Source: an uncultured Chitinophaga sp. (GTDB taxonomy: Bacteria > Bacteroidota > Bacteroidia > Chitinophagales > Chitinophagaceae). Taken from it: a stretch of DNA of 64,000 nucleotides. Where the stretch lies: NCBI RefSeq assembly GCF_946479755.1, contig NZ_CAMLHC010000016.1, positions 124,001 to 188,000 on the forward strand, in the 5' to 3' direction. The number at the start of each line of letters is the position of its first letter. The stretch's first letter is position 1. The notes below the pieces were generated by a model. That model made no database searches. It was not told where the DNA came from and worked only from the letters and a program-made list of their open reading frames with translations. Below are positions 1 through 7,826 of this stretch, one piece after another. Made by a program: the position numbers and the translations under genes.

Positions 1-716
1 GTAACAGAGGGCGTTACGTTGATCACTTCGGACTGGCCGGCGTTATGGCTGTTTGTCCGGAAAGTCATGGTCGTGCGGCTCTGCTCTTTGGAGAACACGA
101 ACTTTTCGTATCCCTGCGGGATCTGCATGTAATCGAAGTATTCGGGGATGCCCACGCTATATTCACTGTAGCGGACGGGGTATGCGCCCTGGAAGTCCCA
201 GGCACGCAGGTACTGGAAATAAGGGGAGAGCACCGTATAAGTGTACTCGATAATAGAACCTTCCTTCACGGCCGGAATGGCGAATTTCTTCACCACCATA
301 TTTTTATCCTGTTTGTCGGTGAAGACATTTTTGCTATCCATCTTCGTTTCCACCACTTCCCCGTTTTCGAGGTTATAGGCGGCGGCTTTCAGGTTTTGCA
401 ATTTTTCTTCATCGGAACTTCCTTTATACAGCCCAATTTTTACCGTAGCCAGGTCATAGGCGTTTTTGTCGATGATTTTAATGCGGGTATGCACTTTGTA
501 GACCAAGCGAAGCCCGCTTCCGTCCGATTCAAAGCGGGAGGACCCTATCTTTGAGAGGATGATCGCATGGGCCCCGGAATCGCCGGCGACAGCAGCTACA
601 TTAAAGTCCTCTTTGGAAATTTTACCGTATTTAATTTTGGCGGCATCCTGCGCCAGGGTTGCAACGGTACACAGACAACCCAGAACAAAGGTTAATAAAC
701 CGGATTTGAAGTTCAT
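1..716 (-). CDS. DUF3857-type secreted protein, N-terminal part (cut by window start)
   Basis: The reading frame is open from an ATG at 714-716 to the window edge, so only about 238 N-terminal residues are present. It begins with a signal peptide (MNFKSGLLTFVLGCLCTVATLAQD). It continues with text typical of the DUF3857 beta-sandwich found in front of transglutaminase-like domains: a segment around DLATVKIGLYK, then VVKKFAIPAVKEGSIIEYTYTV and YFQYLRAWDFQ. Bacteroidota proteins of this family are usually periplasmic and of unknown function. The catalytic-type domain, if present, lies outside the window. It is divergent from queG, with about 76 bp between the two starts. Confidence 0.75.
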   Translation of the reverse strand, partial: MNFKSGLLTFVLGCLCTVATLAQDAAKIKYGKISKEDFNVAAVAGDSGAHAIILSKIGSSRFESDGSGLRLVYKVHTRIKIIDKNAYDLATVKIGLYKGSSDEEKLQNLKAAAYNLENGEVVETKMDSKNVFTDKQDKNMVVKKFAIPAVKEGSIIEYTYTVLSPYFQYLRAWDFQGAYPVRYSEYSVGIPEYFDYMQIPQGYEKFVFSKEQSRTTMTFRTNSHNAGQSEVINVTPSV

Positions 717-779
717 ACAGGTATAAGGGGATTTGGACACGAAGATAATGGAAATTACTGCTCGCGTTTATGTTATCCG

Positions 780-787
780 TAATTTTG
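780..787 (+). promoter_or_regulatory. -7 promoter element of queG
   Basis: TAATTTTG matches the Bacteroidota sigma-70 -7 consensus TAnnTTTG. It ends only 5 nt before the ATG at 793, so the expected transcription start falls at or next to the start codon. This favours 793 as the true start and suggests a leaderless mRNA. Confidence 0.6.
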
Positions 788-792
788 CGGAG

Positions 793-1713
793 ATGAACAA
801 CACCTTATATATCAAACAGCTGGCGGCAGAACTGGGCTTTGACCATTGCGGCATAGCGCGGGCGGAGCAGTTGGACGACGACGCCCGCCGGCTGGAGCGC
901 TGGCTCAGTAAGGGAATGCATGGCAACATGCAGTATATGGAGAACCATTTCGACAAGCGGATAGACCCCCGTAAGCTGGTAGAAGGTGCGCAGTCGGTGA
1001 TTACCCTGCTATTTAATTATTTCCCTTCGGAGCGGCAGCGGCCGGATGCCCCTCAAGTTTCCAAGTATGCCTATGGCCAGGACTATCATGAAGTGATACG
1101 GGCGCGGCTTAAAACCATGTTGCTGCGGATGCAGGAGCATATCGGGCCGGTGCAGGGACGCGGGTTTGTGGATTCCGCCCCGGTGCTGGAGCGTAGCTGG
1201 GCGCGGCGCAGCGGCCTTGGCTGGATTGGCAAGAACGGGAACCTGATCCATAAGCAGGCGGGCTCGTTCTTTTTTATTGCTACCCTGATCACGGACATCC
1301 CTTTGGAATATGACAGCCCGGTGGGGGATTATTGCGGTACCTGTACCCGCTGCCTCGACGCCTGTCCTACCGGGGCGCTGGTATCTCCCGGCGTGGTGGA
1401 TGGCAGCCGTTGTATCTCTTATTTTACGATAGAGCTGAAAGAGCAGCTGATCCCCGACAAGATGCAGGGACAGTTTGACGGCTGGATGTTCGGGTGTGAC
1501 ACGTGCCAGGATGTATGTCCCTGGAACCGTTTTTCCAAAGCGCATTCGGAGGCGGCTTTCACGCCGGTGCCGGCCATTCTCAACTTCAGTACGCAGGACT
1601 GGGAAGACATGACCGAAGAGGCTTTCCGCGAGATTTTCCGGCATTCCCCGTTAAAACGCAGTAAGTACGCCGGTATCCGGCGGAATCTTCAGTTTCTGAA
1701 TACCAAACCCTAA
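793..1713 (+). CDS. queG: Epoxyqueuosine reductase QueG
   Basis: Cobalamin-dependent iron-sulfur enzyme that reduces epoxyqueuosine to queuosine in tRNA, the last step of queuosine synthesis. The C-terminal half carries two ferredoxin-type clusters, CGTCTRCLDACPTGAL and CDTCQDVCPWN, both CxxCxxCxxxCP. The N-terminal half has the family segments DHCGIARAE, YGQDYHE, FVDSAPVLER and GLGWIGKNGNL. The length of 306 aa fits QueG. An in-frame ATG exists at 733, but the -7 element at 780-787 lies inside that extension and MNNTLYIKQLAAELGFDHCG is a normal N-terminus, so 793 is preferred. Its stop overlaps the convergent gene by 4 nt. Confidence 0.93.
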   Translation: MNNTLYIKQLAAELGFDHCGIARAEQLDDDARRLERWLSKGMHGNMQYMENHFDKRIDPRKLVEGAQSVITLLFNYFPSERQRPDAPQVSKYAYGQDYHEVIRARLKTMLLRMQEHIGPVQGRGFVDSAPVLERSWARRSGLGWIGKNGNLIHKQAGSFFFIATLITDIPLEYDSPVGDYCGTCTRCLDACPTGALVSPGVVDGSRCISYFTIELKEQLIPDKMQGQFDGWMFGCDTCQDVCPWNRFSKAHSEAAFTPVPAILNFSTQDWEDMTEEAFREIFRHSPLKRSKYAGIRRNLQFLNTKP

Positions 1714-2507
1714 CGTTTTGGCGGTATCTGTTTTTTAAGCCAGGCAGTGAGGGCTGCCGCCGCGGCGTAGTTGCGGTAGTCTGCCGGCAATCTTTTACCA
1801 TCCACATATTCATTATAAAACCAGGGATCGCCAACGGCGAAGACGGTCCCCTTCCCTACCCTGGCCACTGCCATAATATTGTAGCCGTTATCCGTAAATA
1901 CTGCTCTGGCCGGCGCTTTCAGCGTCAGGGTAGAGAGTTCCTTGATGTATACTTTTCCGACGCCCGGGAAGATTTCGTGGTCCTGCGGCAATACGAAGGC
2001 GCCCTGCTCCCACTGGCGGCCCTGTACGCGGTTGCGGCTGTCGCCATTAAAGCGCATACCAAACCGTTCACTGAGCAGGTTAAAATGTTCAAACTCCGCG
2101 TTGAGGGAGTCGTTCTGCAACAGTACCAGTACACCGCCGGCCTTCACCCAGTTGTAGATAACGTTAGCCGCTGCCGGGGTCATGTAGTGGGGGTCGGGCG
2201 ATTCTTTGTCCGTATCCGGGTCGATGATCATATAGATATCGGAGTGCCGGAGGTTGGCTGCCGTAGGCGCTTCATGGAGGGTATCCCGGCGGATGCCGAG
2301 GGAATCGAAGATATGGCCCCACAGGGACAGTCCGCCGCTGTCGTCTTCATCCCAGATATAGTGCCAGCGGATGGTGTTGCCCGCTTTGTCCTTTTTGTGT
2401 TCGTAGTTGTAGTGGTAATCCAGCGTCACCACCGGCTGCCGCTGGGCGCTGGCGGTGAAGACGGAGAGCAGGCAGCCTGCAGTCAGGAAGAGGAAACGTT
2501 TCATCAT
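1710..2507 (-). CDS. Secreted DUF4350-like protein (ThuA/GATase-like fold)
   Basis: Starts with MMKRFLFLTAGCLLSVFTASAQ, a signal peptide; an upstream in-frame ATG at 2537 would precede the signal and is less likely. The mature part has segments seen in DUF4350-like domains of Bacteroidota polysaccharide-degradation proteins: SDIYMIIDPDT, IYNWVKAGGVLVLLQND, and near the C-terminus VGKGTVFAVGDPWFYNEYVDG. Such domains have a class I glutamine-amidotransferase-like Rossmann fold and sometimes follow GH105/GH88 unsaturated glucuronyl hydrolases. Here the domain stands alone, so its role is not known. The gene is convergent with queG. Confidence 0.65.
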   Translation of the reverse strand: MMKRFLFLTAGCLLSVFTASAQRQPVVTLDYHYNYEHKKDKAGNTIRWHYIWDEDDSGGLSLWGHIFDSLGIRRDTLHEAPTAANLRHSDIYMIIDPDTDKESPDPHYMTPAAANVIYNWVKAGGVLVLLQNDSLNAEFEHFNLLSERFGMRFNGDSRNRVQGRQWEQGAFVLPQDHEIFPGVGKVYIKELSTLTLKAPARAVFTDNGYNIMAVARVGKGTVFAVGDPWFYNEYVDGKRLPADYRNYAAAAALTAWLKKQIPPKR

Positions 2508-2633
2508 CGCATGGAATTGGGCGATAAAGTACAGCAAATCCCTTATAGAAGGTGATAGTATCGTATTAAATTATCCGCATATATTGTTAACAAGATTCAT
2601 TTATCTTTTAACAAAATAATATCTGCTAAATAC

Positions 2634-2664
2634 TTGACAATAGGTTTAGCATCACCTACTTTTG
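2634..2664 (+). promoter_or_regulatory. Promoter (-33 TTG, -7 TACTTTTG)
   Basis: TTGACAA at 2634-2640 and TACTTTTG at 2657-2664 give a 20-nt spacer between TTG and the -7 element, close to the Bacteroidota consensus. It is among the best matches in the window and lies 260 bp before the nearest plus-strand start codon. Confidence 0.65.
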
Positions 2665-2670
2665 TACCCG

Positions 2671-2797
2671 GTAAACGCTTTTAATCAATTATATATAACC
2701 CGGCTTCGCCGGAAGGTAACTGATTCAACTTTTTATGGACCTGAGTGCCATAACGTGGAATTTTAGCGATAAAGGTCGAATTCTTTCGACCTTTTTT
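2671..2797 (+). ncRNA. Candidate structured small RNA or attenuator
   Basis: The expected transcript from the promoter at 2634-2664 is about 125 nt. It contains a CCGGC/GCCGG hairpin with a TTC loop (2700-2712), AATCAATT near 2684 that can pair with AACTGATT near 2719 around that hairpin, a TATGG/CCATA hairpin (2734-2752), and a terminator (2772-2797). No RNA family was recognised. It is either a free small RNA or a 5' leader that controls read-through into the hydrolase gene at 2924. Confidence 0.4.
2772..2797 (+). terminator. Factor-independent terminator
   Basis: Perfect 9-bp stem AAGGTCGAA / TTCGACCTT with a TTCT loop, followed by a T-run. It lies between a promoter and a gene on the same strand, which makes it more interesting than a gene-end terminator. 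Confidence 0.75.
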
Positions 2798-2923
2798 CTT
2801 TTGGGAGATAACCACAGCGGCTATACGCACCGGATGTGCGGTTGTATTCGGGGGGTATTTCCGGAAATGATGCAAAAGCGCTATCTTCAGCAACCAACTT
2901 AAACACTTCACAACCGTTTTGTC

Positions 2924-3469
2924 ATGGAAATAAAAGTATTGACAGCTCCCGGGCTGGGTAGTTCTGGTCCGTTGCACTGGCAGACCCTGTGGGAGCAGTC
3001 CATACCCGGAACGCAGCGGATAGCCCAGCGTTCCTGGGACCATCCCGTTTGTGCCGACTGGGTAGCGGCCATCGAGGCAGCCGTGGCGGAAGCCGGTCCG
3101 CAGGTGGTGATTGCGGCACACAGTCTCGCCTGTATTGCCATGGCGCACTGGGCGCAGCAGACCCGGCTGCACATTACCGGCGCGTTGCTGGTAGCGCCGG
3201 CCGATGCCGAAAGGCCCGGTTTCCCGCCGGAAGCGACCGGCTTCGCTCCTATCCCGCTGCAAAAGCTGCCTTTCCGCAGCATTGTGGTAGCCAGCACCAA
3301 TGACGAGTATTGCAGTATCACGCGGGCTTCTTTCTTCGCTTCGCACTGGGACAGCCGGTTTGTCAATGCCGGACCCAAAGGCCATATCAATGCCGGTTCC
3401 AATCTCGGTGAATGGCTGGAGGGACAGCGGTTGCTGAAAGAGCTGGTGCAAAACTGGCCTACCCTGTAG
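2924..3469 (+). CDS. RBBP9/YdeN-type serine hydrolase
   Basis: 181-aa alpha/beta hydrolase of the RBBP9/YdeN family (DUF1749-like). Family features: the N-terminal LTAPGLGSSGPLHWQTLWE, the WDHPVCADW segment, a nucleophile elbow AAHSLACIAMAHW (Ser in place of a GxSxG motif), an Asp in VVASTNDEYCS, and a His in GPKGHINAGSNLGEW. All three catalytic-triad positions are present. It is cytoplasmic, with no signal peptide. The physiological substrate of this family is unknown. The start is the ATG at 2924. Confidence 0.88.
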   Translation: MEIKVLTAPGLGSSGPLHWQTLWEQSIPGTQRIAQRSWDHPVCADWVAAIEAAVAEAGPQVVIAAHSLACIAMAHWAQQTRLHITGALLVAPADAERPGFPPEATGFAPIPLQKLPFRSIVVASTNDEYCSITRASFFASHWDSRFVNAGPKGHINAGSNLGEWLEGQRLLKELVQNWPTL

Positions 3470-3575
3470 CCTGTTTTTTTCCCGGTATCTCCTAAATCGA
3501 TTTTCTACAGGCAATTAAGGTGGACAATTAACATAAACATAAAACAGGGGGCCCTGCGGAAACCCTTCCAGCAAC

Positions 3576-3583
3576 TACCTTTG
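3576..3583 (+). promoter_or_regulatory. -7 promoter element of the phosphatase gene
   Basis: TACCTTTG fits TAnnTTTG and lies about 41 nt upstream of the proposed TTG start at 3625. Confidence 0.5.
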
Positions 3584-3624
3584 CCCCTTCTTTTTTCCTG
3601 GTTAAGCCGTTAAAATTCAGACAA

Positions 3625-5481
3625 TTGAAAAAAATTCTTCTTTTATGCAGCGCGTGGTTGTCGGTTAACACCTACGCCCAAACGAAAACCTACACCCTGG
3701 CCAACGCCCACTCCCATAACGACTATGAACGTAAAACGCCTTTTTACCAGGCTGCAGCCCTGCAATTTGGCTATATCGAGGCTGACATTCACCTGAAAGA
3801 CGGCGAGCTGTATGTGGCCCATGACAGCAAGGACATCAGGGCCGGCCGTACTTTTAAAACACTGTACCTCGAACCGGTAGTCCGGCAGTTTGCGCTGAAC
3901 GACGGTAAAGCTTATGCAGACGGCACTCCCCTGCGGCTGCTGATAGATATTAAAACCGCCGGCGTTCCTACGTTACAGGCGCTGCAAGCCTTACTGCTTC
4001 CCTATCGTCAGTACTTCGATCCGTCTGTTAACCCTAATGCCGTGCAGGTGATCCTTTCCGGCAATATCCCGCCGGCAGGCGCATGGGGCGACTTTGACAA
4101 GCTCTTTTACTTCGACGGCCGCCCCGACAGCACCTACCCCGCTGCCGTAAAACAACGTGTAGCGCTGGTGAGCACTGACTTTCACCAGTATAGCAAATGG
4201 AACGGCAAAGGCACTTTCCTGCCGGCAGAACTGGAAAAAGTGAAAGGCGTTATCGCCAAAGTGCACCAGCAGGGCTTTCCTTTCCGCTTCTGGGGTGCGC
4301 CTTCCGCAAAGACATGTTACTATAAACTCATGGATCTGGGCGCAGATGTGATCGGCACCGACTACCCCGAGGAACTGGCGGACGTACTGCACAATACTAC
4401 CCGTAACAGCACCGGCAACCTGCCGGTACATCCCGTATATACGCCGACGTATGCGTCGGACGCCACCCGCGTGAAATCCAAAAACGTGATCCTGTTCATC
4501 GGCGACGGCACCGGCCTGGCGGAGATGTTCGCCGGTTACACTGCCAACAAAGGTGATCTGAACTTATTCCGGATGCGGCGCCTGGGATTATCCAAAACCG
4601 CGTCTACCGATAATTACCATACAGATTCCGCTGCAGGCGCCACTGCGTTGAGCACCGGCAGCAAAACCAACAACCGGGAAATCGGTATGGACAATACCTA
4701 CCATGCTATCCCGGTATTGCCGGAGATACTGGCTGCCAAAGGCATTCCCAGCGGCGTGATTGTTACCGAAGAAATCACCGGCGCCACCCCTGCCGGCTTT
4801 TACGGTCACACAGCCGATCGTGATAACACCCAGGTACTTCATCAGCAGCTGATCAACAGTAAACTGCAGCTGGCTGTTGGCGGTGGTAAAGAAGACTTCG
4901 CCCGCGATGTGAAGGGAGACCTGCGGCAGACCCTTGCCCAGTCCGGCATCCGTTTCTATGATGACCTTGGTGCCTGGGACGCTGCCACACAAGGCCGTAC
5001 CCTCGTTATCCTTTCCGACAAGACCGTTACCTCCATGCGTGATGGCCGTGGTGCGTACCTCAAAGACGCGCTGAAGAAAGCATTACAGCAGCTCAGCGCT
5101 TCCGGCAAAGGTTTTTTCCTGATGGTAGAAGGCTCCCGCATCGATCATGGCGGGCATCACAATGATCTTGACTATCTCGTACGGGAGATGCTCGACTTCG
5201 ACGATACCATCGGCGAGGCGCTGCGTTTCGCGGATAAAGACAAACAGACCACGATCGTTGTCACGGCAGACCATGAAACAGGCGGTCTGGCACTGATGGA
5301 CGGCAGCATTGCCGATGGCACGCTGCGCGGCCATTTCGCCACCAACGACCACACCGGCATTCCGGTGATGGTGTTTGCTTACGGGCCTAACAGCCAGGAT
5401 TTCCAGGGCGTATATGAGAATAATGAAATCTTTAAAAAGATATTAACCGCCATGGGGGTTGCTCGCAAAGCAGCTAAGTAA
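3625..5481 (+). CDS. Fused PLC-like phosphodiesterase and alkaline phosphatase
   Basis: A 618-aa exported two-domain phosphate-releasing enzyme. The start appears to be TTG, giving the signal peptide MKKILLLCSAWLSVNTYAQ; no in-frame ATG precedes it. Residues about 25-255 resemble the PLC-like/GDPD-like phosphodiesterase superfamily: AHSHNDYER (H29, H31), IEADIHL (E52, D54), VAHD (H66, D67), LLIDIKT. Residues about 285-612 are an alkaline phosphatase: NVILFIGDGTG (D294), HTDSAAGAT with nucleophile S335, EGSRIDHGGHHND, VVTADHETGG and a late His for metal binding. Inference: the first domain makes phosphomonoesters that the second hydrolyses. Confidence 0.88.
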   Translation: MKKILLLCSAWLSVNTYAQTKTYTLANAHSHNDYERKTPFYQAAALQFGYIEADIHLKDGELYVAHDSKDIRAGRTFKTLYLEPVVRQFALNDGKAYADGTPLRLLIDIKTAGVPTLQALQALLLPYRQYFDPSVNPNAVQVILSGNIPPAGAWGDFDKLFYFDGRPDSTYPAAVKQRVALVSTDFHQYSKWNGKGTFLPAELEKVKGVIAKVHQQGFPFRFWGAPSAKTCYYKLMDLGADVIGTDYPEELADVLHNTTRNSTGNLPVHPVYTPTYASDATRVKSKNVILFIGDGTGLAEMFAGYTANKGDLNLFRMRRLGLSKTASTDNYHTDSAAGATALSTGSKTNNREIGMDNTYHAIPVLPEILAAKGIPSGVIVTEEITGATPAGFYGHTADRDNTQVLHQQLINSKLQLAVGGGKEDFARDVKGDLRQTLAQSGIRFYDDLGAWDAATQGRTLVILSDKTVTSMRDGRGAYLKDALKKALQQLSASGKGFFLMVEGSRIDHGGHHNDLDYLVREMLDFDDTIGEALRFADKDKQTTIVVTADHETGGLALMDGSIADGTLRGHFATNDHTGIPVMVFAYGPNSQDFQGVYENNEIFKKILTAMGVARKAAK

Positions 5482-5521
5482 GCAAAGGAGCAAAGATTTT
5501 TTTAGCGCCCTTTGCTTACTT
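5476..5521. terminator. Bidirectional terminator hairpin
   Basis: A perfect 13-bp stem, AAGTAAGCAAAGG (5476-5488) with CCTTTGCTTACTT (5509-5521), and a 20-nt loop with a T-run. It overlaps the stop codon region of both convergent genes, so it probably ends both transcripts. Confidence 0.65.
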
Positions 5522-6161
5522 TCTCCCTTTGCGTGAAATAATACGCGCCGCGTTTCGAGCTTAGTTTCTCTTTATCCGCTTGTTTCACCAGCAGGCCGGT
5601 GGCGAGCATTTTACGGCTGAAGTTCCGTTTGTCGAAGACCTGCCCGTGTACCGTTTCGTATAGGTGTTGCAGTTGCGGAATGGTGAACTTCGGCGGTAGC
5701 AGTTTAAACAGTAACGGAGGGTAGGAAGAGTGATACCTGATGTGTTGCAGGGTTTCCTGCAGCATATCGCGGTGTTCTGCGGAGAGGGAGGGTAATTCGT
5801 GAAAGAGATGCCATTGCGGGCTGCCGCTATGCAGGGGGAACAGCTTATCCCTGCGGATATGCATCAGTGAAAAGAATACGACGGAGGCGGTACGGTCACC
5901 GGCTGTACGCCTGGACGGGCCGAAGGCGCCCAGTTGTTGCCGGTGAACTTTCTCACGGCCGGTGAGTGTTTGCTGGATGCGGGCAGCCGTCTGGTCAAAA
6001 TTTTCAGAGGCTTGCAGCCGGTCGCCGGGCAGACACCACCTGTTTTTCGGCGGACCATCAGGGTTCTTTACCAGTAGCAGTTTCAGGTCCTGACCGTCGA
6101 AGCCCAGGATAATGTGCACGACGGTCACCAACAGGGAAGACCTCCCGGTAGGATGTTTCAT
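5502..6161 (-). CDS. NrtR-like transcriptional regulator with degenerate Nudix domain
   Basis: 219 aa. The N-terminal Nudix-like fold (about 10-140) starts with VTVVHIILGFDGQDLKLLLVK and has NRWCLPGDRLQASENFDQTAARI at the Nudix-box position. The catalytic REXXEE signature is lost, so hydrolase activity is unlikely. The C-terminal part (about 150-215) is a winged helix, PKFTIPQLQHLYETVHG then FDKRNFSRKMLATGLL, as in NrtR-family regulators that sense ADP-ribose-like ligands. The target genes are not evident here, since the neighbours are not NAD or pentose genes. Confidence 0.82.
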   Translation of the reverse strand: MKHPTGRSSLLVTVVHIILGFDGQDLKLLLVKNPDGPPKNRWCLPGDRLQASENFDQTAARIQQTLTGREKVHRQQLGAFGPSRRTAGDRTASVVFFSLMHIRRDKLFPLHSGSPQWHLFHELPSLSAEHRDMLQETLQHIRYHSSYPPLLFKLLPPKFTIPQLQHLYETVHGQVFDKRNFSRKMLATGLLVKQADKEKLSSKRGAYYFTQREKVSKGR

Positions 6162-6225
6162 AACAGTTGAGCAGTTGTCGGCGGCAATTTATGGCACCCT
6201 GATGATATTAAAAAAAATCGTTGGG

Positions 6226-6879
6226 TTATACCGTCAGCAGTTGCTGCAGTACCGGATCGTGATAATCAGCCACAAAAGCACGGATATTGGTGTAACGGGC
6301 AAACTCTTCCCGTGTGTGCATGGTGGTTAACGCGATGGCTTCCATTCCAGCATTCAGCGCGGCTTCCACGCCTTTAGGCGCATCTTCAAACACGATGCAG
6401 TCAGCCGGGGCAACGTTTAATGCCGCCGCGCATTTGAGGAACACTTCCGGATCCGGTTTGCTGGTGGTTACATCTTCCGCGCTGACGATCGCCTTAAAAA
6501 AATGGCGCAGGTGCAGGTTATCGAGTACGTAGCTGATGTTAAAATTGTTGGCCGCAGAACCGATTCCCATAACGATACCTTTGGCCTCAGCTTCCCGGAG
6601 GAAATCCGGCAGTCCGGCTATCAGCTCAAGGTGAGGGCGGAAAGCCTCCTGGTAGGCCATCTCTTTCTGATGAGCAATGTCCAGCATTTCGGGCAGGGTA
6701 AAGCGGTCTTTTCCGAAAATGCGCACCAGCAGTTCTTCATTTTTACCATACATATGGCCTCTTACTTCTTCCCGGCTCATATTGGCGCCCAGCTTGTTTA
6801 ACATGCTGTACCAGCCGTCCAGGTGAAACTCCATGTCGTTGATCATGGTCCCGTTGAGATCGAAAATAAACGCTTTCAT
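6226..6879 (-). CDS. HAD-superfamily hydrolase, beta-phosphoglucomutase-like
   Basis: 217 aa. Haloacid dehalogenase motifs are all visible: motif I FDLNGTMIND (nucleophile Asp at residue 7; Asn occupies the usual +2 acid position region but D and N-G-T-M are kept), motif II around GIGSAANN, the Lys in SKPDPEVF, and motif IV VFEDAPKGVEAA. A helical cap of subclass I lies between. Likely a cytoplasmic sugar-phosphate phosphatase or phosphomutase; the substrate is not deducible. It is divergent from the RsbQ-like gene. Confidence 0.87.
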   Translation of the reverse strand: MKAFIFDLNGTMINDMEFHLDGWYSMLNKLGANMSREEVRGHMYGKNEELLVRIFGKDRFTLPEMLDIAHQKEMAYQEAFRPHLELIAGLPDFLREAEAKGIVMGIGSAANNFNISYVLDNLHLRHFFKAIVSAEDVTTSKPDPEVFLKCAAALNVAPADCIVFEDAPKGVEAALNAGMEAIALTTMHTREEFARYTNIRAFVADYHDPVLQQLLTV

Positions 6880-6884
6880 GGCCG

Positions 6885-6892
6885 CAAAGATA
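6885..6892 (-). promoter_or_regulatory. -7 element of the HAD gene
   Basis: Minus-strand TATCTTTG matches TAnnTTTG and ends 5 nt before the ATG at 6879, which predicts a leaderless or near-leaderless mRNA. Confidence 0.55.
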
Positions 6893-6920
6893 ATAATAGT
6901 TCCAAACGGAACTATTTACT

Positions 6921-6928
6921 TATATTTG
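6921..6928 (+). promoter_or_regulatory. -7 element of the RsbQ-like gene
   Basis: TATATTTG on the plus strand, 71 nt before the ATG at 7000. It lies about 30 bp from the opposing -7 element of the HAD gene, so the two promoters share one short divergent region. Confidence 0.5.
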
Positions 6929-6999
6929 AAAAGGTGACAGACCATTGTTATGAAAGCTGCTGCCGCAAGGCATCGCAAAAGACAAGCGCTAATTCACAA

Positions 7000-7800
7000 A
7001 TGGACCTCAGCAAGAAACATAATATCCATTTCGCCGGTAACCCTCATGCCGGTAAAACACTCGTATTTGGTCACGGCTTCGGCGTAGACCAGCAGTCTTT
7101 TTCGCAGATCGTTCCCGCTTTTGAACAGGATTACCGCATTATACTGTATGACAATGCAGGCGGCGGCCAGGCGGACCTTTCTTCGTATAGCTATCAACGT
7201 TATGAAACACTGGAAGGTTATGTGACAGACCTGACGGCTATCATGGCTTTAGCGCAGGGGACGCCGGCAACTTTCATCGGGCATTCTGTAAGCGGCATGA
7301 TAGGGCTGATGGCAGCCAACCGCCAGCCGCATCTGTTCGACAAACTGGTGCTGATAGGTTCCAGTCCCCGCTATCTCGATGACCAACCCACCTCCTATAC
7401 CGGCGGGTTTAACGAAGCGGCCCTTCAGTCATTGTTTGAAGCCATGCAGACCAACTACGAAGCGTGGGTGATTGGCTTTTCGCCACAGGCTATGCGCAAT
7501 GCGGACAGGCCGGAGCTGGCAGATCAGTTTGCCCGTTCCCTGCAGGCGCTGCGGCCGGATATTGCGCTGGCAGTGGCCAAGGCTATCTTTTTCCTGGATC
7601 ACCGGAAGGAACTGCCCAAAGTGACAAAGCCAACGCTTATCATCCAGACGGCCAACGACATCGTCGTGCCCGCAGTTGTCAGTGAATACATGGAACGGCA
7701 TATCCCCGGCAGTAAAAGAATTACCATAAACGCACAAGGACATTTTCCACAGATCAGCGCACCAGGTGAAATCATCGCTGCACTGCAATCATTTGTATAG
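7000..7800 (+). CDS. RsbQ-like alpha/beta hydrolase
   Basis: 266 aa. Family text: LVFGHGFGVDQQSF, YDNAGGGQADLSSY, nucleophile elbow FIGHSVSGMIG (S96), acid TANDIVVPA and the terminal His in GHFPQ. RsbQ of Bacillus subtilis is needed by the PAS phosphatase RsbP for energy-stress signalling; the related plant D14/KAI2 proteins bind butenolides. An in-frame start at 6823 would overlap the HAD gene and run through the promoter, so the ATG at 7000 is chosen. The next gene, 26 nt downstream, encodes a GAF/PAS-type protein, which supports a sensory role. Confidence 0.85.
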   Translation: MDLSKKHNIHFAGNPHAGKTLVFGHGFGVDQQSFSQIVPAFEQDYRIILYDNAGGGQADLSSYSYQRYETLEGYVTDLTAIMALAQGTPATFIGHSVSGMIGLMAANRQPHLFDKLVLIGSSPRYLDDQPTSYTGGFNEAALQSLFEAMQTNYEAWVIGFSPQAMRNADRPELADQFARSLQALRPDIALAVAKAIFFLDHRKELPKVTKPTLIIQTANDIVVPAVVSEYMERHIPGSKRITINAQGHFPQISAPGEIIAALQSFV

Positions 7801-7826
7801 TTTATTCAGCCTTTAATCTTTATACC

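Larger units (their letters stand above)
2508..2923. other. Intergenic region with promoter and terminator-bounded transcript
   Basis: A stretch of 416 bp without a protein gene. The left third (2508-2633) is AT-rich upstream sequence of the minus-strand gene. The middle (2634-2800) holds a promoter, paired segments and a factor-independent terminator, listed separately. The right third (2800-2923) is the leader of the next plus-strand gene and shows no clear -7 consensus. Confidence 0.6.

Noticed and set aside
1009..1644. 211-codon minus-strand frame inside queG
   Set aside because: Mirror of the iron-sulfur protein coding sequence; no motifs of its own.
2681..3514. 277-codon minus-strand frame opposite the RBBP9-like gene
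   Set aside because: Antisense to a gene with full hydrolase motifs; the translation is Arg/Pro-rich and lacks any motif.
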